From NCBI RefSeq assembly GCF_014205215.1, contig NZ_JACHNC010000001.1, positions 5,762,501 to 5,826,500 on the forward strand: DNA of 64,000 nt. Direction: 5' to 3'. The translations under genes and the position numbers were made by a program. Position 1 is the first letter of the stretch; every line of letters begins with the position of its first letter. Source of the stretch: Actinoplanes lobatus. Lineage in GTDB: Bacteria; Actinomycetota; Actinomycetes; Mycobacteriales; Micromonosporaceae. This document shows, in pieces, positions 50,436-59,026 of the stretch. The notes under the pieces were generated by a model. It saw nothing but the letters and a program-made list of their open reading frames with translations. It ran no database searches and was not told where the DNA came from.

Positions 50436-51399
50436 TGCGGTAGCCGAGGGGCAACAGCGACACGTCCCAGCGGCTGGAGACGGCGCCCCAGATGCCGCGC
50501 GGGGCGAAGAGGGTGACCAGCATGGCTACGGCGCCGAGGACCACGAGGTAGGCGGCGCCGTAGCCGGCGAGGGTCTGTTGCAGGGCGAAGAAGAGCAGGG
50601 CGCCGAGGATCGGGCCCTCGATGGTGCCGATACCGCCGATCAGCACCATGAACAGCATGTAGACGCTGTACTGGGGGCCGAATATCGAGCTCGGCTGCAC
50701 GTACAGGTGGTGGCAGAACAGGACGGCCCCGACGGCGCCGGTGCCGAGCGCCGCGAGCAGGTAGGCCACCCGCCGGACCCGGCCGACCGCGACACCGGCG
50801 GCGGCCGCGGCCAGCGGTTCGGCGTGCACGGCCCGCGCGTCCAGGCCGAAACGGCTGCGCATCAGCAGTCCGATTCCGATCACCGAGGCGATCATCAGGC
50901 CCAGCGCCCACCAGTAGGTGATCGCATGCCACAGCACCAGCGGGTGGCGGCCGGCGCCGGGCAGGCTGACGCCGGTGTTGCCGCCGACCCGGGGCGAGAC
51001 GGTGGCGAGCATGCGCAGGACCTCGGCGACCACCCAGGTGGCGACCGCGAAGTAGCCGGCGGTCAGGCGCAGCACCAGCAGCGACACCGGCAGGGACACG
51101 AGCGCGGCGGTGACGGCGGCCAGCAGGACGCCCCAGGCCGGGTCGACGCCGGCTGACGCGTACAGATGAAGGGCGTAGGCGCCGACGCCGAGATAGGCCT
51201 GCTGTCCGAACGAGGTGAGGCCGGCGAAGCCGGCGAGCAGATTCCACAGCCCGGCCAGGGCCACGAACAGGAACAGGTCGATGAGCGCGGTCTCGGCGCG
51301 GGCGGCGAAGTACGGTACGGCCGCGAGCGCCACCGCGACGACCGTGCCGATCGTCGCCGTGGCCGAGGCGGTCCGGGTCCACCGGCTGATCGTCGGCAT
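50422..51399 (-). CDS. livM: Branched-chain amino-acid-type ABC permease, LivM-like
   Basis: A 325-residue inner-membrane permease with about ten helices; the block LWNLLAGFAGLTSFGQQAYLGVGAYA near residues 52-78 is the LivM signature. It is the second permease of the importer and the last gene of the operon, three bases after livH. Its substrate follows the binding protein and may be a hydrophobic amino acid, amide or urea-like compound. The 3' end overlaps the convergent secreted nuclease gene. Confidence 0.9.
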   Translation of the reverse strand: MPTISRWTRTASATATIGTVVAVALAAVPYFAARAETALIDLFLFVALAGLWNLLAGFAGLTSFGQQAYLGVGAYALHLYASAGVDPAWGVLLAAVTAALVSLPVSLLVLRLTAGYFAVATWVVAEVLRMLATVSPRVGGNTGVSLPGAGRHPLVLWHAITYWWALGLMIASVIGIGLLMRSRFGLDARAVHAEPLAAAAAGVAVGRVRRVAYLLAALGTGAVGAVLFCHHLYVQPSSIFGPQYSVYMLFMVLIGGIGTIEGPILGALLFFALQQTLAGYGAAYLVVLGAVAMLVTLFAPRGIWGAVSSRWDVSLLPLGYRITAS

Positions 51400-51402
51400 G
51401 CC

Positions 51403-52269
51403 TCACACCTCCGGGCGTGCGAACAGGCCCTGCGGGCGCACCGCCAGGACGATCAGGAACAGCAGGTGTACGCCGAGGACGGCGTACTGCGCGTTCCACT
51501 GGCCGACGAGCTGCTGGGTGAGGCCGAGCGCCACCCCGCCGGCCAGGGTGCCCCACAGGGAGCCGAGCCCGCCGATCACCACCGCCTCGAACGCGAAGAT
51601 CAGGATGGTGCCGCCGGACAGCGGGTCGAACGCGGAGATGAGGCCGAGGAACACGCCGGCCAGTGCCGCGGTGGCCACGGCGATCCCGGCGACGGTGGCG
51701 AAGAGCGGCCGGACCCGTACGCCCACCAGCCGTGCGGTGTCCGGGTCGTCGGCGACGGCGCGGACGCCACGGCCCCATGACGTGTACGACAGCAGCACCT
51801 GGAGCAGGGCCAGCACGAGCACCGCCGTGAGGAGTCCGGTGAGCCGCAGCCAGGAGACGACGACGCCGTCCACCGGCTGGAACCCGGCGAGTGCCGCGGC
51901 GCCGCCGTCCAGCGTGCGGGTGTCGGCGGAGACGGCGACCAGCAGCAGGTTCTCGATCATCACGGACAGGCCGAAGGTGACCAGGATGGGGGCGAGTTCG
52001 CCGCCGCGCAGCGCCCGTTCGAAGACGGCCAGGTGCAGCAGCACGCCCGCGGCGAAGGCGGCCGGCAGCATCAGCGGCAGCGTCCACCAGACCGGTACGC
52101 CCAGCGCCGTGCACAACAGCAGGGTGAGGTAGGCGCCGCAGACCGCGAAGTCGCCGTGCGCCAGGTTGACCAGCCGCATCACCCCGAACGTGAGCGACAG
52201 CCCGCACGCGACGAGCGCGTACTCGCCGCCCAGCAGCACACCCTGGAACGCGGCGTTCACCCAGGTCAC
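51403..52269 (-). CDS. livH: Branched-chain amino-acid-type ABC permease, LivH-like
   Basis: A 288-residue permease with about eight helices. Family segments are GVLLGGEYALVACGLSLTFGVMRLVNLAHGDFAVCGAYL at the N-terminus and SAFDPLSGGTILIFAFEAVVIGGLGSLWGTLAGG in the second half. It pairs with LivM to form the transmembrane channel. The GTG start at 52269 overlaps the livF stop by 4 bases (GTGA), so translation is coupled. Confidence 0.92.
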   Translation of the reverse strand: MTWVNAAFQGVLLGGEYALVACGLSLTFGVMRLVNLAHGDFAVCGAYLTLLLCTALGVPVWWTLPLMLPAAFAAGVLLHLAVFERALRGGELAPILVTFGLSVMIENLLLVAVSADTRTLDGGAAALAGFQPVDGVVVSWLRLTGLLTAVLVLALLQVLLSYTSWGRGVRAVADDPDTARLVGVRVRPLFATVAGIAVATAALAGVFLGLISAFDPLSGGTILIFAFEAVVIGGLGSLWGTLAGGVALGLTQQLVGQWNAQYAVLGVHLLFLIVLAVRPQGLFARPEV

Positions 52270-52973
52270 GACACGGACCCGAAGTAGGCGCCGATCACCT
52301 GGTCGCGGGGCAGCCGGTCGGTGGGGCCGGACAGCGCCACCCGGCCTTCGAGCAGGCAGACCAGGTCGTGGCAGGCGGCCAGGGCGCGGTCGAGGTCCTG
52401 CTCGACCAGGATGACGGCGGTGCCGGTGGCGCGGAGTTCGGCCAGTGCGCCGTAGAGGCCGTCCACCACGGCGGGGGCGAGGCCGAGGGAGATCTCGTCG
52501 AGCAGCAGCAGCCGGGGGCCGGACGCCAGTGCCCGGGCGATCGCCACGGCCTGCTGCTCGCCGCCGGACAGCAGCGCGGCCCGGCGGGTGCGGCAGCGGG
52601 CGATCAGCGGGAACACCTCGTACAGGCGGGGGAGTGTCCAGGCGCCGGGGCGGGCCCGCACGGCGCCGACCCGGATGTTCTCCTCGGCGGTGAGGCTGGG
52701 GAACAGCCGACGGCCCTCCGGCACGAGGGCGATGCCCGCGCGTACCCGCTGGTGGGGTGGGCTGTCGGTGACGTCCGCGCCGGCGAACCGGATGCGGCCA
52801 CGGGCCGGGCGGTGCGCGCCCGCGATCGTACGCAGCAGGGTGGTCTTTCCGGCGCCGTTCGCACCGACCAGCGCGAGCGCGCCGCCTTCGCCGACCCGCA
52901 CGCCCACACCCGACAGCGCCTGGAAATCCCCGTACCGTACGTCGAGATCCTCCGCCTCCAGCAGGACGTTCAC
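52266..52973 (-). CDS. livF: ABC transporter ATP-binding protein, LivF-like
   Basis: A 235-residue ATPase. Walker A is VGANGAGKTTLLR (about 36-48), the signature is LLSGGEQQAVAIARAL (about 137-152) and Walker B is RLLLLDEISLGLAP. The segment PPHQRVRAGIALVPEGRRLFPSLTAEENI is characteristic of LivF. It is one of the two ATPases energising the importer. It overlaps livG and livH by four bases on each side. Confidence 0.94.
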   Translation of the reverse strand: MNVLLEAEDLDVRYGDFQALSGVGVRVGEGGALALVGANGAGKTTLLRTIAGAHRPARGRIRFAGADVTDSPPHQRVRAGIALVPEGRRLFPSLTAEENIRVGAVRARPGAWTLPRLYEVFPLIARCRTRRAALLSGGEQQAVAIARALASGPRLLLLDEISLGLAPAVVDGLYGALAELRATGTAVILVEQDLDRALAACHDLVCLLEGRVALSGPTDRLPRDQVIGAYFGSVS

Positions 52974-53695
52974 GGCGCCGCCCGGCCGAAGTAGGCGCGC
53001 TGCACGGCCGGGTCGCCGAGCACCGCGCGCGGTTCGCCGTCGGCGAGCACCCGCCCGTCGGCGAGGCAGACTAGCCGGGTGGCGACCCGGACCAGGGCGC
53101 GGATCACGTGTTCGACCCAGACGATCGCGATGCCGGCGGCGGCGAGGTCGCCGATCGTGCCGACGAGCGCGCCGGTCTCGGCGTCGGTGAGGCCGCCGGC
53201 GATCTCGTCGAGCAGCAGCACGCGGGGTCCGGCGGCGACGGCGCGGGCCAGTTCGAGGCGTTTGCGGGACAACAGCCGGAGTCCGGTGGAGCGGCGGTCG
53301 CCGTCGGCGAGCAGCCCGGCCGTCTCCAGGGCGCGGATCGCGGCCTGCTCGGCACGCCGTCCGTGCAGGCCACCGCCGCGCACCGCGGCGAGCAGGGCGG
53401 TCTCGAAGACGGTCAGGTCGCCCATCGGCCGGGGCACCTGGAAGGTACGGGCGAGCCCGAGCCGGCAGCGGCGCTCCGGTGGCAGCCCGGTCACGTCGGC
53501 GCCGCCGAGCAGCACCCGGCCCCGGTCGCGGCGCCGTACCCCGGCGACGATGTCGAGCAGGGTGGTCTTGCCGGCGCCGTTCGGTCCCACGACGCCGACC
53601 GCCTCACCGGCGGTGACCGAAAACGACACCCGGTCGAGGACGGTGAGGGCGCCGAACCGTTTGCCGATGTCGCGCACCTCGAGGGCCGCGGTCAT
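52970..53695 (-). CDS. livG: ABC transporter ATP-binding protein, LivG-like
   Basis: A 241-residue ATPase. Walker A is VGPNGAGKTTLLD and Walker B is VLLLDEIAGGLTD. The signature segment reads LRLLSRKRLELARAVA, with Ser-Arg-Lys-Arg where most family members have Ser-Gly/Tyr-Gly-x, so the C-loop is unusual. The long LivG-specific insert (FQVPRPMGDLTVFETALLAAV) is present. It overlaps the binding-protein gene and livF by four bases each. It should still assemble with LivF, but the altered C-loop is worth testing. Confidence 0.92.
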   Translation of the reverse strand: MTAALEVRDIGKRFGALTVLDRVSFSVTAGEAVGVVGPNGAGKTTLLDIVAGVRRRDRGRVLLGGADVTGLPPERRCRLGLARTFQVPRPMGDLTVFETALLAAVRGGGLHGRRAEQAAIRALETAGLLADGDRRSTGLRLLSRKRLELARAVAAGPRVLLLDEIAGGLTDAETGALVGTIGDLAAAGIAIVWVEHVIRALVRVATRLVCLADGRVLADGEPRAVLGDPAVQRAYFGRAAP

Positions 53696-54972
53696 CGCAG
53701 CAGTTCAAGGTCGCCCTGAACTCCGATGTCGGGGGCCGCGCTGTTGTCGACGACCACGAGGTCGAACTTGCCGGTGTCGTTGCGGCGCCATTGGCCGACC
53801 AGGTCGGGGGCGAGGGAGACGTTCTTCACCGGGCCGGTGGTGAAGTCGTACCGTCCGGTGATGGCCTCGCCTTTGAGGCCGCCGATGGCGTGTGCCACGG
53901 CGGTTTTGTCCTTGGGGTCGCCGGACGCTTTCAGGGCGGCTACGGCGATCTCGAAGAGGGCGTGGTCCATGCCCATCGGCTGGGTCCACTGCCGGCCGGT
54001 GAGTTTCTGGTAGCCGTCGGCGAACGCGGCCGCCGTGATGCCGTCCAGCGAGGACCGGTACGGGTAGTCGCGGTGCCACCAGGCCGGTGCGACGAGGTTG
54101 TGCCCGAGCGGGCCGAGCGCTTCCACCACGCTCGGGAAGAGCAGCGCCTTGGCCACGGTCGCCAGCCGGGGCCGGAACCGGTTCTGGGCGGCCTGCTTCC
54201 AGAAGGTGATGAAGTCCGGCGGGATCGGAGCGGCCTGGAGGATGTCGACGCCCTCCCGGTTGAAGGTGGAGATGATCGGGGTGAAGTCCTGGGTGCCGTC
54301 CTGGTAGGCGCCGGGGTCGACCAACTTCCAGCCGAGTCCCTGCACGACCGGGGTGAAGTACTTGCGGTAGGTCTCGCCGTCGACGTCGTTGGGCCACAGC
54401 GCGCCGACCGTGTGCGGGGCGCCCGGCACCCGCTGCCACAGTTTCGAGAACACGTCGGCTTCGGCCTGGGTGCCGATGAAGTGCAGGTACGTGTACTCGA
54501 ACGTCTTCGTGCCGCTTCCGCCGCGCGGGTAGTACCAGATCTCCCACGGGCAGATGGTGGCGATGCAGGGCACGTGCGCGGCCTCGCACTGGTCGCTGAC
54601 CGGGTTGGTGGTGTCCGGGGTGGAGGTGGCGAGCACGATGTCGACCTGATCCTGGTTGATCAGCTCGCCGGTGACCTGGGCGGCCCGGGCGCTGCTCGAC
54701 TGGGTGTCCTTGTCGATGATCTCCACCGTGTACCGGTTGCCGCCGACGGTGATGCCGCCGGCCAGCGCGGTGCGGACGACGCCGAGGACGTAGTCGTTGG
54801 ACTCGCCGAAGACCGCGAGGGGGCCGGTCTTCGGGATGGCGTACCCGATCCGGATCGTTCTGCCGCCGGAGTTCGGCGTCTCCTGAAGCCCTCTGCCGCA
54901 GCCGGCGGCCAGGCTCGCGGTCGTCAGGCCCGCCGCCCCGAGCAGGGTCCGGCGGCTCATCGTCCTTCCCAT
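53692..54972 (-). CDS. ABC transporter substrate-binding lipoprotein (LivK-like)
   Basis: A 426-residue binding protein of the Leu/Ile/Val or urea/amide type (type I periplasmic fold). The N-terminus has twin arginines followed by a lipobox (SRRTLLGAAGLTTASLAAGC), so it is a lipidated, possibly Tat-exported, extracellular protein. Mature segments TIRIGYAIPKTGPLAVFGESNDY and DIVLATSTPDTTNPVSDQCEAAHVPCI are family-typical. It is the first gene of the operon; its stop overlaps livG. Start 54972 or 54960 (the latter three bases after GGAAGG). The divergent AraC gene probably controls it. Confidence 0.88.
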   Translation of the reverse strand: MGRTMSRRTLLGAAGLTTASLAAGCGRGLQETPNSGGRTIRIGYAIPKTGPLAVFGESNDYVLGVVRTALAGGITVGGNRYTVEIIDKDTQSSSARAAQVTGELINQDQVDIVLATSTPDTTNPVSDQCEAAHVPCIATICPWEIWYYPRGGSGTKTFEYTYLHFIGTQAEADVFSKLWQRVPGAPHTVGALWPNDVDGETYRKYFTPVVQGLGWKLVDPGAYQDGTQDFTPIISTFNREGVDILQAAPIPPDFITFWKQAAQNRFRPRLATVAKALLFPSVVEALGPLGHNLVAPAWWHRDYPYRSSLDGITAAAFADGYQKLTGRQWTQPMGMDHALFEIAVAALKASGDPKDKTAVAHAIGGLKGEAITGRYDFTTGPVKNVSLAPDLVGQWRRNDTGKFDLVVVDNSAAPDIGVQGDLELLR

Positions 54973-55079
54973 GATGACGGTGTACTCGCCGGCGCCGGGC
55001 GGGTCTTGAACGGCGGCGCACAGCGCTTGACCGTGTGCGCCTGCTGCCGCCAAGCTGAGGAGCACACCGGAGGTCGAGG

Positions 55080-56024
55080 ATGATCGATGTGGTGCGTACC
55101 GGGGATCTGCCGGAGGCCGAGCGCTTCGACTTCTGGCGCCAGGCGGTGTCCGAGGCGTTCGTGCCGCTGGACGCGTCCCGCACCGGCAGCGGCGCCTTCC
55201 GCGGCGAGCTGCGCGGCGCCGGCCTCGGGCCGATCCGGCTGTACCAGGTCGACGCCGACGGTCATCAGGTGCGGCGGACCAGCCGGTTGATCGCCGCCGA
55301 GCAGGGTGACTACTTCAAGCTCGGGCTGCAACGCCACGGCGGGAGCGTGCTGGCGCAGGACGGGCGCGGCGCGGTGCTGCGGCCCGGCGACTTCACCGTC
55401 TACGACACCACCCGGCCCTACACGTTCACCTTCGGCGATCCGGGGCGGCTGCTGGTGCTGATCTTTCCGCGTACGCTGCTCGGCCTCTCCGCCGACGACG
55501 TCGGCCGGCTCACCGCCACCCGCTTCTCCGGGCGGGCCGGGCTCGGCGCCCTGATCAGCTCCTTCCTGATCCGGGCGGCCGACGTCCTCGACGACGTCGA
55601 TGTCCGCGACAACCACCGGCTCGGCGCCAACGTGGTCGACCTTCTGACCACCGCCCTCGCCGGGCGTCTGGACCTCAGACCCGAAGACCCCGACACGGTA
55701 CGCCGGGCGCTGTTCACCCGCGCGGTGGCGCACATCGACCAGCATCTCGGCGACGCGTGGCTCGCGCCGGACCAGATCGCGGCCGCGCTGCACATCTCCA
55801 CCCGTTACCTGCAGAAGCTGTTCCAGGCCGAGGGCGTGACCGTGTCGGCGTGCGTGCGGCAGCGCCGGCTCGAGGCGTGCCGTCACGATCTGCTGCTCAC
55901 GGCCCGGCCGGTCAGCGCCATCGCCAGCCGGTGGGGGCTGCCCGACGCCGCCCATTTCAGCCGGCTGTTCCGGGCCACCTACGGCGCCAGCCCCCGTGAG
56001 TACCGCCGGGCGCACACCGTTTGA
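55080..56024 (+). CDS. AraC family regulator with cupin-type N-terminal domain
   Basis: A 314-residue protein. An N-terminal AraC-binding-2-like cupin domain (about 10-185) precedes two C-terminal HTH motifs (about 205-310: LAPDQIAAALHISTRYLQKLFQAEGVTVSACVRQRRLEACRHDL and VSAIASRWGLPDAAHFSRLFRATYGASPREYR). GGAGGTCGAGG precedes the ATG at 55080. It is divergent from the importer operon (about 110 bases between starts) and is its likely activator or repressor. The ligand is probably the transported compound. Confidence 0.92.
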   Translation: MIDVVRTGDLPEAERFDFWRQAVSEAFVPLDASRTGSGAFRGELRGAGLGPIRLYQVDADGHQVRRTSRLIAAEQGDYFKLGLQRHGGSVLAQDGRGAVLRPGDFTVYDTTRPYTFTFGDPGRLLVLIFPRTLLGLSADDVGRLTATRFSGRAGLGALISSFLIRAADVLDDVDVRDNHRLGANVVDLLTTALAGRLDLRPEDPDTVRRALFTRAVAHIDQHLGDAWLAPDQIAAALHISTRYLQKLFQAEGVTVSACVRQRRLEACRHDLLLTARPVSAIASRWGLPDAAHFSRLFRATYGASPREYRRAHTV

Positions 56025-56036
56025 ACTCTCGCCACC

Positions 56037-56062
56037 AAAAATGTCACACGTGTGTTATTTTT
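56037..56062 (+). promoter_or_regulatory. 26-bp near-perfect palindrome upstream of the GPH symporter
   Basis: AAAAATGTCACAC / GTGTGTTATTTTT are complementary at 11 of 13 positions around a central CACGTG-like core. It is AT-rich for the genome and lies about 35 bases before the start of a two-gene operon ending in a TetR gene. It is a strong candidate TetR operator. Confidence 0.6.
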
Positions 56063-56096
56063 CTGCCCGCTGCGCGACGGCGTCAGGGAGGCGATC

Positions 56097-57413
56097 GTGA
56101 CAATGAGCTGGCAGAGCAAGCTCGCCTACGGCTGGGGAAGCCTGGGCAACAACATCCTCTACGGCTTCGTCGCGACCTATCTCGCGCTCTTCTACACCGA
56201 CGTGCTCGGCATCGCCGCCGCCTCCGCGTCGGTGCTGTTCCTCGTCGTACGGGTGGTCGACGCGCTGTTCGACCCGGTGATGGGGATGCTCGTGGACCGC
56301 ACGGCGTCGCGGTGGGGCCGGTTCCGCCCGTACCTGCTGTTCGCGCCGCCCGCACTGGCGCTGCTCACGGTGCTCGCGTTCTCGGTGCCGCGGCTGGACT
56401 CCGCCACGACGCTCGCGCTGGCGTACGTGACGTACCTGCTCTGGGGGATCGCGTTCTCGGCGATGGACGTGCCGTACTGGTCGATGTCGGCCGCGCTGAC
56501 CCTGGACGCCCGGGAGCGCACGTCCCTCGTGATGGTTCCCCGCACCCTGGCCAGCGTCGGCTTCATCGGCGTGAACATCGTGACGTTGCCGCTGGTCGCG
56601 GTCCAGGGGTGGCGTAACGTCGCCGTCCTCTACGCGCTGATCGCCGTCGCGCTGACCTGGATCACCTTCGCCCGGGTACGTGAACGCGACGACCACGTGC
56701 CGTCACCCCGGTACGCGGCCGGGGAGATGCTGCGCCTGTTCGCGCGCAACCGGCCACTGCAACTGCTGCTGGCCGCCATGCTGATGACCGAGGTCGCCTT
56801 CACCGTCCGCAGCATCATCCCGGCCTACTACCTGCGGTACAACTTCGACGCCGAGGCCCTGGTGCCGCTGTTCGTCGGCGTCTTCGCCGTCACCACGATC
56901 ACCGGTTCGCTGCTGAGCCCCCTCGCCGCACGGCGCTGGGGCAAACGCGGGGCGGCCCTGGCCGGGCTCGCCGTCACGACGGTCACGTCGGTGGGCTCGT
57001 GGCTCACCGGCTACCAGTCGCTCGCGCCGATCCTGGGATGGATCGCGCTGACCGGGATCGGCTACGGCGTCACCAACATCACCCTGCTGTCGATGCTCGC
57101 CGACACCGTGGAGTACGGCCACTGGCGGACCGGCCGCCGTACCGAAGGTCTGGTCTTCTCCAGCAACATCTTCAAGACCAAGGTCGCCTCGGCGCTGGGC
57201 GCCTCGCTGGGACTCGCGCTGCTGGCCGCCTTCGGGTACGTGGCCGGAGCGCGGCAGAGCACCGCCGCACTCGACGGACTGCACGCCACGATGACGATCG
57301 TCCCCGGCGTGATCGGAGCCCTCGCCGCGATCCCGCTGATCTGGTACCGGCTGGACGAGCGCCGTCATGCTGAACTGGTGCGTGAACTCGATGAACAAGC
57401 CGCGGTCGCCTGA
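56097..57413 (+). CDS. GPH family sugar/cation symporter
   Basis: A 438-residue transporter with twelve helices of the glycoside-pentoside-hexuronide:cation symporter family (MFS-related). Blocks such as WQSKLAYGWGSLGNNILYGFVATYLALFYTDVLG, VVRVVDALFDPVMGMLVDRTASRWGRFRPYLLFA and SMLADTVEYGHWRTGRRTEGLVFSSNIFKTKVA are diagnostic. It would import a glycoside with sodium or protons. The start is GTG at 56097, five bases after GGGAGG; ATG 56103 is the alternative. The TetR gene follows after three bases in the same operon. No glycoside hydrolase is adjacent. Confidence 0.92.
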   Translation: MTMSWQSKLAYGWGSLGNNILYGFVATYLALFYTDVLGIAAASASVLFLVVRVVDALFDPVMGMLVDRTASRWGRFRPYLLFAPPALALLTVLAFSVPRLDSATTLALAYVTYLLWGIAFSAMDVPYWSMSAALTLDARERTSLVMVPRTLASVGFIGVNIVTLPLVAVQGWRNVAVLYALIAVALTWITFARVRERDDHVPSPRYAAGEMLRLFARNRPLQLLLAAMLMTEVAFTVRSIIPAYYLRYNFDAEALVPLFVGVFAVTTITGSLLSPLAARRWGKRGAALAGLAVTTVTSVGSWLTGYQSLAPILGWIALTGIGYGVTNITLLSMLADTVEYGHWRTGRRTEGLVFSSNIFKTKVASALGASLGLALLAAFGYVAGARQSTAALDGLHATMTIVPGVIGALAAIPLIWYRLDERRHAELVRELDEQAAVA

Positions 57414-57416
57414 GTC

Positions 57417-58079
57417 ATGGGCGTACGGGAAAGAAGGCGCGAAGCGCTGATCGCCGCCGCCTATGAGCTCTTCCTGGACCGGGGCGTCGACCAGGTCACG
57501 ATCGACGACATCGCCGACCGGTGCGACGTCACCCGGCGCACCGTCTACCGGTACTTCGCCACCCGGGATCAGGTCGCGCTCGCCGTCGAGGTGGAGATCC
57601 TCCAACGGTGGGCACGCGTGCTGCACGACCTCAGCGCCGGCTGGAAGGGCACCGGCGCCGACCGGCTCCGGGCCGCGCTCGCCGACGTCGAGCAACTCGT
57701 CGACGACGCCGCCGACGAGGTCCGGTTCACCCGGGTGTTCGACGCCAAGCCCGCGGGCGACGACGACAGCGATCTCGGCGGACAGTTCCGGGCCGTCATC
57801 CACCATCTGCTCGCGCCGATCGTGGAGATCCTCCGCCACGGCCGGCAGGACGGCACCCTGATCCTGACCTCGTCACCGGAACTGACCGCGTCCACGCTGA
57901 CCAACGCCTACCTGGGCCTCGCCCAGCGCGTCTACGGGCTGGGCGACCGTCTCGCCGAGGAACAGCTGATCGAGCCGCGCCGGATGCTGACCGAGCTGGC
58001 CCGCCTCTACGTCGCAGGGCTCAGCGCCGGTGGTGGGCACACGGCACACCACCGGCGCGACGACTCAGAGGATCAGTAG
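57417..58079 (+). CDS. TetR family regulator of the GPH symporter operon
   Basis: A 220-residue TetR protein. The HTH includes RREALIAAAYELFLDRGVDQVTIDDIADRCDVTRRTVYRYFATRDQ (about 8-53), and a C-terminal ligand-binding helical domain follows. It begins three bases after the symporter stop, so both are translated together. The palindrome upstream of the operon is its probable operator, giving autorepression relieved by a sugar-derived ligand. It overlaps the convergent DUF4394 gene by 7 bases. Confidence 0.92.
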   Translation: MGVRERRREALIAAAYELFLDRGVDQVTIDDIADRCDVTRRTVYRYFATRDQVALAVEVEILQRWARVLHDLSAGWKGTGADRLRAALADVEQLVDDAADEVRFTRVFDAKPAGDDDSDLGGQFRAVIHHLLAPIVEILRHGRQDGTLILTSSPELTASTLTNAYLGLAQRVYGLGDRLAEEQLIEPRRMLTELARLYVAGLSAGGGHTAHHRRDDSEDQ

Positions 58080-58930
58080 GCGGTGTCGAGTGCCACCGCG
58101 ATGTCGGACACGTCCAGCGCGAACTCGCCGACCATCGACGCCGCCCCGGTGAGCAGATCCACGGTGTACAGCGTCTGATAGCCGCTCGCCGGAGTGAGCA
58201 CGGCGAACGCCGTCGACGACACGGTCTTGCCGTTGCTCAGGTCGCTGAAGATGTCGAAACCGGCGTCCGGCGCGGCGTCGACACCCAGGTTGCCGGTGGC
58301 GACCAGGAAGCCCTGGTTCGCCGGGGACTGGATGACCACCTGGTCGGACGTGGTGTTGATGTCGAACAGCGTGGTGTTGGTCGTGGCGTCCAGATCGTTG
58401 TTCGTGTACGCCGCAGCGGTGACACCCTTGGCCGGGCCGGTCATCGGCGGGGTGGTCAGCGTGGTGTCCGCGATCGTGGTGTGGTCGCCCAGGTTGTGCC
58501 GCAGGTTCTGGCCGTTGTCGCTGATCACGCGCAGCCGGTCGGCGGCCGGGTTGAAGTCGACGCCGAACCGGGTGCCGTACAGGGTCTCCTGCAACTGCGA
58601 CACCTTCGTCGCGATCGTGCTCGGGATCCCGATGGTGTAGATCCCGCCCAGGTTGCCGACGGCGTACAGGGTGTTGTCCTGGACCCGCATGTCGATCCCG
58701 ATCACCGACGTGTCGCCGACCAGGCCGGTGATACGGCGTACCCAGTCCTGCTGTTCCGGGGTGTTGGTCTTGAAAGCCAGCATCCGGGTGCCGTTCTGGG
58801 AGATGCCGTAGGCCTGCAGGCCGGGGGTGGCCGCGGCCGAGCCGCTGCCCGGCTGCGCCGCCACCAGCGTGGTGGTCGCGATCACCAGAACCGCCGCCGA
58901 CGCGGCCCACTTCTTCATCCGTGCCCTCAT
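58073..58930 (-). CDS. Secreted DUF4394 domain protein
   Basis: A 285-residue secreted protein. The signal peptide MRARMKKWAASAAVLVIATTTLVAAQ likely cleaves near residue 32. The DUF4394 fold has repeating beta strands (LQAYGISQNGTRMLAFKTNTPEQQD, VIGIDMRVQDNTLYAVGNLGGIYTI, FGVDFNPAADRLRVISDNGQNLRHNL), a beta-propeller-like pattern. The function is unknown; such proteins occur in surface or matrix fractions. ATG 58930 follows GAGGAAC. Its promoter carries three 11-bp-spaced heptamers bound presumably by the adjacent SARP regulator, so it is a probable target of that protein. Confidence 0.88.
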   Translation of the reverse strand: MRARMKKWAASAAVLVIATTTLVAAQPGSGSAAATPGLQAYGISQNGTRMLAFKTNTPEQQDWVRRITGLVGDTSVIGIDMRVQDNTLYAVGNLGGIYTIGIPSTIATKVSQLQETLYGTRFGVDFNPAADRLRVISDNGQNLRHNLGDHTTIADTTLTTPPMTGPAKGVTAAAYTNNDLDATTNTTLFDINTTSDQVVIQSPANQGFLVATGNLGVDAAPDAGFDIFSDLSNGKTVSSTAFAVLTPASGYQTLYTVDLLTGAASMVGEFALDVSDIAVALDTAY

Positions 58931-58984
58931 GAGTGTTCCTCTCCGATTCCCCTCGAGCGGCTTGCGCATCGAAAGTTAGGAATG

Positions 58985-59017
58985 CGGAATGGAGCCGGAC
59001 TGGACGCGGAATGGACC
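58985..59017 (-). promoter_or_regulatory. SARP-type direct repeats upstream of the DUF4394 gene
   Basis: On the minus strand, heptamers GTCCATT, GTCCAGT and CTCCATT follow each other with 4-bp spacers, an exact 11-bp period (59016 down to 58988). A -10-like TAACTT (58978-58973) begins about eight bases downstream. Heptamer repeats at 11-bp intervals eight bases from the -10 are the hallmark of SARP (AfsR/ActII-ORF4) binding sites. The SARP gene is encoded immediately upstream on the same strand. Confidence 0.72.
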
Positions 59018-59026
59018 TCCGGACAG

